Assembly: GCF_900095285.1 (NCBI RefSeq) | Contig: NZ_LT607734.1 | Location: 248,001-312,000 of the forward strand | DNA from: Fusobacterium gastrosuis | GTDB taxonomy: Bacteria; Fusobacteriota; Fusobacteriia; Fusobacteriales; Fusobacteriaceae | Direction: 5' to 3' | DNA: 64,000 nucleotides | In this document: piece after piece, positions 27,225-34,629 of the stretch | Position numbering within the stretch: position 1 is the stretch's first letter | Layout of the letters: each line of letters begins with the position of its first letter | Notes under the pieces: generated by a model | Database searches by the model: none | What the model saw: the letters and a program-made list of their open reading frames with translations, nothing else | Told to the model about the DNA's origin: nothing | Made by a program: the position numbers and the translations under genes

Positions 27225-27404
27225 ATGGCAAGTTGTGAAACTATGAAAAAAGGTGAAGTTTATGTGTGTGCATGTTGTGGATTTGAAGTGGAAGTAAAAA
27301 AAGAATGTTCTTGTTCTACTGGAGATAATTGTGAAACTCATACTCATGATCATGACTGTTGTGATTTTGTATGCTGTGGAAAACCTTTAGAATTAAAAAA
27401 GTAA
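27225..27404 (+). CDS. Small Cys/His-rich, metallothionein-like protein
   Basis: This 59-residue protein has 12 Cys and 4 His, arranged as CACCGF, CSCSTGDNC, HTHDHDCCDFVCC. Such density implies metal binding (copper, zinc or iron-sulfur-type). The ATG at 27225 has GAGGAGGG upstream. An ATG at 27198 would add a nine-residue extension but would overlap the operator, so I reject it. The CsoR-like operator supports a metal- or sulfur-stress role. It has its own promoter and terminator and is divergent from the TPR operon. Confidence 0.75.
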   Translation: MASCETMKKGEVYVCACCGFEVEVKKECSCSTGDNCETHTHDHDCCDFVCCGKPLELKK

Positions 27405-27467
27405 ACTAATATTTAAAGTATTGTAAATTTATATTTTTTTAGATTTTACAACTATTTTTTATAAGGA

Positions 27468-27533
27468 TAAAAAAAGTAGAATTTTATTCTGTAGCATGAA
27501 ATATTGCTTTAGAGTTCAATTCTACTTTTTATT
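27468..27533. terminator. Terminator between the mini-protein gene and the ATPase gene
   Basis: AAAAAGTAGAATT (27471-27483) pairs with AATTCTACTTTTT (27518-27530). It lies between convergent genes and could stop both. The loop is long and includes a smaller possible pairing. Confidence 0.6.
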
Positions 27534-27534
27534 T

Positions 27535-28317
27535 TTACTTCTTTTTGTATGGTTCCATATGTATTGAAAACACAGAATCTATTAACTTTTTAGTATATGG
27601 ATGACTAGCATTTTGAATTTTATCTCCATCTATTATTTCAACTATATCTCCTTTATTCATAACTGCTATTTCATGAGCAAATGATTGTACGAGTGCCAAA
27701 TCATGACAAATAAATACCATACTTATATTTTTTTCTTTTTGCAGTCTAACTAAAAGTTCTATAATAATTTTTTGAATAGATACATCTAATGCACATGTAG
27801 CTTCATCACAAATTAAAATTTCAGGTTCCAAAGAAATAGCTCTAGCTATTCCTAATCTTTGTTTTTGTCCTCCGCTCATATTTTGAGAATATCTGTACAT
27901 ATATTCTTCCGGTAACTCTACCATTTTTAATAACTTTGCTGCAACTTTTTCTCTGTCTGATTTCTTTATTCTTTTATAATTAAGCAGTGGCTCAGTTAAA
28001 ATATCAAGCACATTCATTTTTGGATTAAATGCTGCCCATGGATCTTGAAATATCATTTGTATTTTCTGCCTATTTTCCCAAATTTCCTTTTCGGAAAATT
28101 TATTTACATCCTTTCCATGATAAAGAATTTCACCTGAACTTGGTTTCTCTAAATTCATAAGCATTCTGATAAAAGTTGTTTTTCCAGAGCCTGATTCTCC
28201 AACAAGCCCTAAAGTTTTTCCTTTATACACTTTTAAATTGATATTATTACATGCCACTAAATCTTTTCCATCATAAGTAGTAAAAATTTTGGTTAAATTT
28301 TTAGTTTCTAAAATCAT
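27535..28317 (-). CDS. ABC transporter ATPase, OppF/DppF/NikE type
   Basis: The Walker A motif GESGSGKTT, signature MSGGQKQRLGIARA, Walker B LICDEATCALD and H-loop HD mark an importer ATPase. The C-terminal SHPYTKKLIDSVF is the peptide/nickel family extension. It powers the permease pair upstream. I choose the ATG at 28317 for the domain start. An in-frame ATG at 28377 would overlap the preceding ATPase gene by 38 bases, and a TTG at 28347 is also possible. The window shows no ribosome site that decides it. It is the last gene of the operon. Confidence 0.85.
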   Translation of the reverse strand: MILETKNLTKIFTTYDGKDLVACNNINLKVYKGKTLGLVGESGSGKTTFIRMLMNLEKPSSGEILYHGKDVNKFSEKEIWENRQKIQMIFQDPWAAFNPKMNVLDILTEPLLNYKRIKKSDREKVAAKLLKMVELPEEYMYRYSQNMSGGQKQRLGIARAISLEPEILICDEATCALDVSIQKIIIELLVRLQKEKNISMVFICHDLALVQSFAHEIAVMNKGDIVEIIDGDKIQNASHPYTKKLIDSVFSIHMEPYKKK

Positions 28318-28339
28318 ATTTTCTTCATTAGATTTTTCA

Positions 28340-29125
28340 TTAAACAAATCTTTCACCACCCATTTCAGGCACTGCATTCAAAAGCTTTTTAGTATAATCA
28401 TCCTTTGGATGTTCTATAACCTCTTCTCTTGTCCCTTGTTCCACAATATTTCCATCTTTCATAACTATTATTTTGTCTGCCATATATGCTGCTACTCCTA
28501 TATTATGAGTCACCAATATCATTGCAGTGTCAAACTCTTCTCTTAGCTCCATAAGTTCTCTAACTATTTCAGCCTGTGTTGTTACATCAAGTGCCGAAGT
28601 TGGTTCATCTGCTAATATTATCTTTGGATTAAAAGTTAAGGCCATAGCTACTCCAACTCTTTGCTTCATTCCACCGGATAATTGATGAGGATAAGATTCC
28701 ATAACATTTTTAGGATTTCTTAACTTTACTTTTTCAAGCAAGCTTAATGCTTTTTCTTCTGCCTCTTTTTTAGAAACATTTGAATGAGCTTGAATATATT
28801 CAATATATTGAGTTCCTATTTTTCTAATGGGATTTAAAGTTCCTCCTGAATCTTGAGAAATCATAGTTATTTCTGTTCCCCTTAGAGCAAGCCAATCTTT
28901 TAGACTTTTATTTTTTAGAGATTGCCCTTCATACAAGATATCTCCTGATATAATTTTACCATTATTTGATAAAAGCCCAATTATAGAACGGAGAACAGTA
29001 GATTTTCCACTACCGCTCTCCCCAACTATACTTATAATTTCACCTTTTTTTAATGATAGAGAAAAATTTTCAACAACCACTTTTTTATCTATATATTGTA
29101 TTGCCAAGTTTTTTATCTCTAACAT
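28340..29125 (-). CDS. ABC transporter ATPase, OppD/DppD/NikD type
   Basis: The protein has 261 residues with Walker A GESGSGKST, signature LSGGMKQRVGVAMAL, Walker B ILADEPTSALD and the family C-terminal HPKDDYTKKLLNAVPEM. It forms a heterodimer with the second ATPase encoded directly downstream. It follows the binding-protein gene by 16 bases in the MATE-permease-binding protein-ATPase operon. Family length and order match peptide/nickel/metallophore importers. Confidence 0.9.
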   Translation of the reverse strand: MLEIKNLAIQYIDKKVVVENFSLSLKKGEIISIVGESGSGKSTVLRSIIGLLSNNGKIISGDILYEGQSLKNKSLKDWLALRGTEITMISQDSGGTLNPIRKIGTQYIEYIQAHSNVSKKEAEEKALSLLEKVKLRNPKNVMESYPHQLSGGMKQRVGVAMALTFNPKIILADEPTSALDVTTQAEIVRELMELREEFDTAMILVTHNIGVAAYMADKIIVMKDGNIVEQGTREEVIEHPKDDYTKKLLNAVPEMGGERFV

Positions 29126-29141
29126 ATTCTACTCCTTAAAT

Positions 29142-30701
29142 CTATTTTGTTCTTTCAACATCTTTAGTTATCCAGTAATAATCCATAGGGAACATTTTTA
29201 AACCTGCTATTCTTTTATTTGAGAATAGGTAAGTTGTTTCATGCCCAAAAAATACTGTTGCTGCATCATTCATTATCAATTGTTGAATTTCTATTATTAA
29301 ATCTTTTCTTTTGTCTGCATCAAACTCTTTTTGTAGTTCTTCTAACAACTCATCAACTTTAGCATTTGAATATCCTGCTTGGTTGTTTGGTGATTTGCTA
29401 TACCAATTTTCATATAAGTAATTTTCAGGATCTCCTGTATTTGCGACAAGTACATTCCAAATTAATAAATCAAATGTTCCTGCATCACGCATGTCAAGTA
29501 AAGTTTCATAACTAACAGGTTTTAAAGTTACTCTAATTCCTACATCTTTTAAATTTACTTGAGCAGCTTGAGCATATATACCTAGCTCTGCTCTACTTGT
29601 GTAAATTACAAAATTTAAATCAAGTTGAGTTCCATCTGGGTTTTCAACAAAGCCATCACCATCAATATCTTTGTATCCAGCTGCTGCTAAAATTTCTTTA
29701 GAAGATTCAGGATTGTAAGTATTTTCATCAACTAATTTATCAAATCCGTAATCTAAAGTAGGAGGAATAGGAGCTTTTCCTGGAGTTGCTGCTCCACCTA
29801 ATAAATTTTCAGTATAAGCTTTTTTATCTAATGCTCTTAAAACTGCTTGTCTTAATGTTTTATCTTTTAAAGCACCATGTTGATTCATAAAAGCATAAGT
29901 AGTTCTCAAAGATTTTAATTCTTGCACTTCTATATCATTTTGTCCTTCAAAATCTGCTTTATTATTCACTTTTAAATTATAAGCTATATCTATTTCTCCT
30001 GATTTTAATGATAAAGCTCTTGTGTTTTGATCATTTATATCTTTAAATGTAACTTTATTTAATTTAGCTTCTCCATCCCAATAATTTTCATTTTTTTCCA
30101 CTACTGTATATTCACCAGGTTTAAATTCAGTAAATTTAAAAGGTCCTGTTGTAATTGGCCCTTTTGTTGTAAATTCATCTGTATTTACAGTAGTATCTAC
30201 TATCAAGAATAATGGGTCTGCTAATGATTGAGCTAATACTGCAGTTGGTTTTTGAGATTTTATTGTTAAAGTTTGCCCATCTGCTTTCATGCTTTCATAT
30301 TTAAAATACCCTTCAGCTCTTTTTGTTTTTGAAAAAGTTCTTTCAAGTGAAGCTTTAACTGCTTCAGCTGTCAACGGATTTCCATTAGAGAATTTAACTC
30401 CTTCTCTAATTTTAAAAGTCCAAGTTTGTCCATCCTCACTAACTTCCCAACTTTCAGCAAGAGCAGGTTGTAATTCTCCATTTTCATTAAAACGAACTAA
30501 ATTTTCTCCTACTCCATAACGAGTTATAACCCAGCTAAAATATTGTTCTGTTGGCTCAAGTGTATCAGCAAAACTTGTTACCCCAACTACTATCTCTTTA
30601 GGTACATCTGCCTTTACCTCCTCTTTCTTTTCACCACCACAAGCGGCAAATAGTCCCAACATTATTGATACTACTCCAAATTTTTTCAAAATATTTTTCA
30701 C
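29142..30701 (-). CDS. Extracellular solute-binding lipoprotein, family 5 (NikA/OppA-like)
   Basis: This periplasmic binding lipoprotein captures the substrate for the two permeases. The signal peptide ends with a lipobox (LFAAC, Cys ~ residue 22), followed by a charged linker (GGEKKEEV). The SBP_bac_5 body has WTFKIREGVKFSNGNPLTAE and a C-terminal PMDYYWITK, which reminds me of NikA. The substrate cannot be fixed from sequence: peptide, nickel or metallophore. The start is GTG at 30701, seven bases after AAGGAAGGTG. A 19-codon in-frame extension back into the repeat array would destroy the signal peptide and is rejected. Confidence 0.85.
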   Translation of the reverse strand: MKNILKKFGVVSIMLGLFAACGGEKKEEVKADVPKEIVVGVTSFADTLEPTEQYFSWVITRYGVGENLVRFNENGELQPALAESWEVSEDGQTWTFKIREGVKFSNGNPLTAEAVKASLERTFSKTKRAEGYFKYESMKADGQTLTIKSQKPTAVLAQSLADPLFLIVDTTVNTDEFTTKGPITTGPFKFTEFKPGEYTVVEKNENYWDGEAKLNKVTFKDINDQNTRALSLKSGEIDIAYNLKVNNKADFEGQNDIEVQELKSLRTTYAFMNQHGALKDKTLRQAVLRALDKKAYTENLLGGAATPGKAPIPPTLDYGFDKLVDENTYNPESSKEILAAAGYKDIDGDGFVENPDGTQLDLNFVIYTSRAELGIYAQAAQVNLKDVGIRVTLKPVSYETLLDMRDAGTFDLLIWNVLVANTGDPENYLYENWYSKSPNNQAGYSNAKVDELLEELQKEFDADKRKDLIIEIQQLIMNDAATVFFGHETTYLFSNKRIAGLKMFPMDYYWITKDVERTK

Positions 30702-30727
30702 TTTTTTACACCTTCCTTTTATGTTTT

Positions 30728-31140
30728 TTTCTTGCAGGAGCACATGGGCTCTGCCCATGACCCAGTAATTTATTTTATTTGTTGCTTTTTTTAGTTTTTA
30801 TCTTAATATTTTTTTATTTTCTTGCAGGAGCACATGGGCTCTACCCATGACCCAGTAATTTATTTTGTTTGTTACTTTTTTTAGTTTTTATCTTAATATT
30901 TTTTTATTTTCTTGCAGGAGCACATGGGCTCTGCCCATGACCCAGTAATTTATTTTGTTTGTTACTTTTTTTAGTTTTTATCTTAATATTTTTTTATTTT
31001 CTTGCAGGAGCGCATAGGCTCTGCCCATGACTCAGTAATTTATTTTATTTGTTGCTTTTTTTAGTTTTTATCTTAATATTTTTTTATTTTCTTGCAGGAG
31101 CACATGGGCTCTGCCCATGACTCAATAATTTATTTTTTAT
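30728..31140 (-). repeat. Five tandem 90-bp hairpin repeats inside the transport operon
   Basis: Units begin at 30731, 30821, 30911, 31001 and 31091, an exact 90-base period, with few differences. Each has CTTGCAGGAGC, then CATGGGC, TCT, GCCCATG (a 7-bp perfect hairpin in copies 1, 3 and 5; single changes in copies 2 and 4), then an AT-rich tail. The array fills the gap between the permease gene and the binding-protein gene, so it is transcribed. It could stabilise or attenuate the mRNA. It has no spacers, so it is not CRISPR. Confidence 0.93.
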
Positions 31141-31162
31141 TTTAAAAAAATAAAATTAATAT

Positions 31163-31978
31163 TTATTCAGTTTTTACATCTATGATATCCCTAAAACTAT
31201 CTCCCAACATATTGAAAATAATAACAACTATCACTATTGCCATACCTGGATATATCATAAGCCACGGTGCCCTTGCTAAATAAGTTCTCCCTTCATTTAA
31301 CATTGCTCCCCACTCAGGTGTCGGAGGTTGTGCACCAAAACCTAAAAATGAAAGTGCTGCTATTTCAAGCATCAATGCTCCAATATCAGAAACTGCTGTA
31401 ACAAGCATCAGTGTAAACATATTTGGTAAAATATACTTAAATAAAATACTATAAGTTTTACTTCCTGTGACTTTTGCAGCTTCTATATATAATTCTTGCT
31501 TTATTTTTAAAACCATAGCTCTTGAAAGCCTTGCATACTTTACCCATGTAACAGCAGCAATTGCTATAATTGCATTTATAACACTAGGACCTAAAAGTCC
31601 TGCTATTGCTATTGCAAGTATAAGCCCCGGAAAAGATACCATCATATCTCCCACTCTCATTATTATTGTATCTATTATGCCACCGAAATATCCTGATATT
31701 ATTCCTAAAAATGTCCCTATGAAAAAAACAATAGCTATCAATGTCAGTGTCATAAATAAAGAATATCTTGTCCCATATATTATTCTTGACAACAAATCCC
31801 TTCCTAAAACATCTGTCCCAAAAAAATATTCCTTTGAAGGAGCTTTTAAACTATCTGTCATAACTGCATAGTATGGATCTTTAGGAGCTATATAAGGTGC
31901 AAAAATTGCAACCATTATAATTATAAGAGCTAAGATAAGAAAAATTGTAAATTGTATATGTTTTTTTAATTTAAACAA
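31163..31978 (-). CDS. ABC transporter permease, DppC/NikC type
   Basis: The 271-residue inner-membrane protein has about six helices. The OppC-type N-terminal segment contains APYIAPKDPY, followed by FFGTDVLGRDLLSRIIYGTR. The BPD_transp loop is EAAKVTGSKTYSILFKYILPN, with the EAA motif that contacts the ATPases. It is directly adjacent to the partner permease (stop/start touching). The 461-base repeat-filled gap follows before the binding protein. Confidence 0.9.
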   Translation of the reverse strand: MFKLKKHIQFTIFLILALIIIMVAIFAPYIAPKDPYYAVMTDSLKAPSKEYFFGTDVLGRDLLSRIIYGTRYSLFMTLTLIAIVFFIGTFLGIISGYFGGIIDTIIMRVGDMMVSFPGLILAIAIAGLLGPSVINAIIAIAAVTWVKYARLSRAMVLKIKQELYIEAAKVTGSKTYSILFKYILPNMFTLMLVTAVSDIGALMLEIAALSFLGFGAQPPTPEWGAMLNEGRTYLARAPWLMIYPGMAIVIVVIIFNMLGDSFRDIIDVKTE

Positions 31979-32920
31979 TTAAACTACCCCCTTAACTCTC
32001 GAATCTAAATATTTATACGAAAAATCTACAAGCATAGTTATTATTAAATATATCAGTGCTATTAGTAAAACATAGGCTTGTATTAAGGGATAATCTCTAT
32101 ACGAAATTGCTTTTACAGCCATAGAACCCATTCCCGGCCAATTATATATTATTTCTACAACTGCCGTACCCCCTAAAAGACTTCCTAATGAAAGCCCCAA
32201 AAGAGTTATTAGTGGCAACATTGCATTTGGAAGAACATGCTTCCATAAAATAATTCCCTCTCTTATTCCTCTCATTCTTGCACCTGTAACATATGTTTTT
32301 TCCAATTCTTCTAAAAATATATGTCTAACCTGTCTTGTATATTTAGAAGACATCGCAAGTGCAATAGTTAAAGCTGGTAGTATCATAGATTTAAAATCAG
32401 TTTTCCCACCAGATACAGATACCCATTTTAGTGTAACTCCAAATATGCTTAGAAATATCAATCCTAACCAGAAGCTTGGAACTGATATTCCAATAAATGT
32501 AAAACTTCTTATTAAGTAATCTTGCCATTTGTCTTTCTTCACGGCTGCCAACATTCCTAAGGGCAATGAAATTACCAATGTAAATGATAAAGCTAATAAA
32601 GATAAATTTAAAGTTGGAAAAAATGCCTGTTTTATTTTTTCAGCTACCGAAGTCTTTAATGAATATGACTTTCCCATATCTCCTTGTAAAGCTGAATAAA
32701 CCCATGTTCCATATTGTTTTACAAAAGGTTTATCCAATCCAAGCTCTGCTCTTGTTTGAGCAAGTAATTCAGGTGTTGGAATATGTCCACATTCAGTTAG
32801 CATTATTTCTGCAGGATCTCCAGGTGAAAGATAAGTTAAGCTGAATGTAAAAAAACTTATTCCAAATAAAACTATAATAATTTGTAAAATATTTTTTAAA
32901 ATTTTTTTATTTTTATGCAC
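31979..32920 (-). CDS. ABC transporter permease, DppB/NikB type
   Basis: This inner-membrane permease of about 313 residues has the OppB-type opening (FGISFFTFSLTYLSPGDPAE) and EAA loop (RGIREGIILWKHVLPNAMLP), with six helices. It pairs with the second permease. I choose GTG at 32920, with GAAGGTGA about five bases upstream. A TTG at 32941 would overlap the MATE stop by eight bases. The order permease-permease-binding protein-ATPase-ATPase is the usual one apart from the binding protein's position. Confidence 0.88.
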   Translation of the reverse strand: MHKNKKILKNILQIIIVLFGISFFTFSLTYLSPGDPAEIMLTECGHIPTPELLAQTRAELGLDKPFVKQYGTWVYSALQGDMGKSYSLKTSVAEKIKQAFFPTLNLSLLALSFTLVISLPLGMLAAVKKDKWQDYLIRSFTFIGISVPSFWLGLIFLSIFGVTLKWVSVSGGKTDFKSMILPALTIALAMSSKYTRQVRHIFLEELEKTYVTGARMRGIREGIILWKHVLPNAMLPLITLLGLSLGSLLGGTAVVEIIYNWPGMGSMAVKAISYRDYPLIQAYVLLIALIYLIITMLVDFSYKYLDSRVKGVV

Positions 32921-32933
32921 TTTACTCACCTTC

Positions 32934-34283
32934 TTACACAACCTTATTCTTCATTCTTTCACTAATATATACATAAAAAGCTATACTAAAAGAAGCTGCT
33001 GCCACAAACCAAGTTATGGGATACACATAAGCCACTCCCTGGAACCCTAAATTAAATCTTGAAATAATTAGAAGTAAAGCTATTCTTAAACCACACAAAC
33101 TTGACATTATTATTAGCATAGATGTCAATGAATACCCCATACCTCTAATGCTTCCTCCAACAGTTTCTAAAATTGAATATAACCAATAAAAAGGAAAAGT
33201 TATAAAGACTATTTTAACTCCTAAGTTAATCACTTCTGTATCTTTTATAAAAATTCTGAAAAATGTTGTTGGAAAAATTAAAATCATTGCTGCTATAAAA
33301 ATAGCTATGCTTGAAGCTAATATCATTCCTATAAGAGTTCCTTTTTTTACTCTTTCATAATTTTTTGCACCAGTATTTTGTCCTGAAAAAGTTGTTATAG
33401 CCTGCCCTACTGCAACTATTGGCATCCATATTAAATTTTCCAATTTAAAATATGTAGCGTATGCCGCAACTGCATCTCCACCATATCCATTTATACTATA
33501 TTGCACAAGTATATTTGAAAAAGTTACAACCATAGATTGCAACCCTGTTGGCAAGCCCAAATATAAAATTCTTTTCAATAAGTCTATATGAATTTTTAAT
33601 TTTTTTACTTCAATTCTTACTAAAAAATGCTCATTAAAGAGATATGAAATTGTCAAAATAGCAGTTAATCCTTGTGAAAGTAATGTTGCTATCGCAACTC
33701 CAGCTACTCCCATTTTTAAGATTACAACAAATATCGTATTTGCAATTACATTTCCTATTCCACCTATTATTAAAATATAAAAAGGTGTTTTTGAATTTCC
33801 GGAAGAGCGTATAATTCCTAAACCCATATTATAAATTATCATTGGAATCATACTTAAAAAATAAATTCTTAAATAAACCACTGATTCTTTAAAAATTTCT
33901 TCAGGGGTATTCATAATTTTTAGAAGCTCATCTGCAAAACTAAAACCCACAAGAGTTAATAGTGCTCCACATATCAGTCCAAATAAAAGAGCAGTATGGG
34001 CTGTATCTTTTGCTCTATCTATTTCTTTTGCTCCAACTTTCTGTGAAATAATTATGCTGACTCCCACTGAAACTCCAGTTAGTAAGCCAATAAGACAGGT
34101 AAATAAAAGACTACTTGCTCCTACTGCTGCTGCTGCTTGCTTATTTACAAAATTTCCAACAAATATCATATCTGCTGTATTGTATAATTGTTGAATCAAG
34201 CTACTTCCTAATAGTGGTAATGCAAAGAATATTATTGCTTTTAATATATTTCCTTCAGTTATATCATTAATTTTTTTTTGCAT
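32934..34283 (-). CDS. MATE-family efflux transporter
   Basis: The 449-residue protein has 12 membrane helices in two halves and starts with the MATE motif ALPLLGSSLIQQLYNTADMIFVG. MATE proteins export cationic drugs or metabolites in exchange for Na+ or H+. It is the first gene of the operon and runs into the permease gene without a gap, so it is co-expressed with a NikABCDE/Opp-type importer. A MATE exporter with an importer suggests handling of a secreted compound, for example a metallophore, but this is inference. Confidence 0.9.
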   Translation of the reverse strand: MQKKINDITEGNILKAIIFFALPLLGSSLIQQLYNTADMIFVGNFVNKQAAAAVGASSLLFTCLIGLLTGVSVGVSIIISQKVGAKEIDRAKDTAHTALLFGLICGALLTLVGFSFADELLKIMNTPEEIFKESVVYLRIYFLSMIPMIIYNMGLGIIRSSGNSKTPFYILIIGGIGNVIANTIFVVILKMGVAGVAIATLLSQGLTAILTISYLFNEHFLVRIEVKKLKIHIDLLKRILYLGLPTGLQSMVVTFSNILVQYSINGYGGDAVAAYATYFKLENLIWMPIVAVGQAITTFSGQNTGAKNYERVKKGTLIGMILASSIAIFIAAMILIFPTTFFRIFIKDTEVINLGVKIVFITFPFYWLYSILETVGGSIRGMGYSLTSMLIIMSSLCGLRIALLLIISRFNLGFQGVAYVYPITWFVAAASFSIAFYVYISERMKNKVV

Positions 34284-34322
34284 TTCATTTCCTTTTTTGA
34301 CACTAATTATTTTTAATAATTT

Positions 34323-34351
34323 ATTCTACTATCATATTAGTACATTGTCAA
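34323..34351 (-). promoter_or_regulatory. Promoter of the MATE-ABC operon
   Basis: On the minus strand TTGACA (34351-34346) and TAGAAT (34328-34323), 17-base spacing. TAAAATATATTGACAA around the -35 box is identical to the cbiM promoter. Confidence 0.65.
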
Positions 34352-34390
34352 TATATTTTAATAAGCAAAATAAATTTTTAACAAATAAAA

Positions 34391-34416
34391 CTATACTATA
34401 CCCCCTATACTATATT
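34391..34416. promoter_or_regulatory. Putative metal-sensor operator upstream of the MATE-ABC operon
   Basis: TATACCCCCTATA (34397-34409) is a C-tract flanked by TATA repeats, the layout of RcnR/CsoR-family operators (G/C tract between short inverted repeats). The same 13-mer, inverted, lies upstream of cbiM (53407-53419). ACTATA direct repeats flank it. It lies about 45 bases upstream of the -35 box. Confidence 0.5.
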
Positions 34417-34472
34417 TTGTCATTAATTTAATTGTTTATTGTGCAATTGTTTTGAAAAATTTTTTTATCTAT

Positions 34473-34504
34473 AAAAAAAGTACGACTATAGTCGTACTTT
34501 TTTT
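34473..34504. terminator. Perfect palindromic terminator
   Basis: AAAAAAAGTACGAC (34473-34486), loop TATA, GTCGTACTTTTTTT (34491-34504). It lies downstream of the fusolisin-like gene on the minus strand and is bidirectional. Apart from it and the MATE operon promoter, I see nothing further in the gap 34284-34629. Confidence 0.85.
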
Positions 34505-34629
34505 GTTGTATGGGAATATCTAAGTTTTATATATTTTTTAGAACATCAATTAATAAAATAATGGGAGAGCTCTAAAGTTTTGAATATCACTCCGGCAGCA
34601 AGAGTTAGCTGACAAAGTTGATGTTTTTA

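Noticed and set aside
30702..30758. 19-codon N-terminal extension of the binding lipoprotein and 16-codon frames inside each 90-bp repeat
   Set aside because: No ribosome sites; the extension would break the lipoprotein signal peptide.
30728..31140. Repeats at 30.7-31.1 kb as a CRISPR array
   Set aside because: The 90-bp units are contiguous and almost identical with no variable spacers, and no cas gene is nearby.
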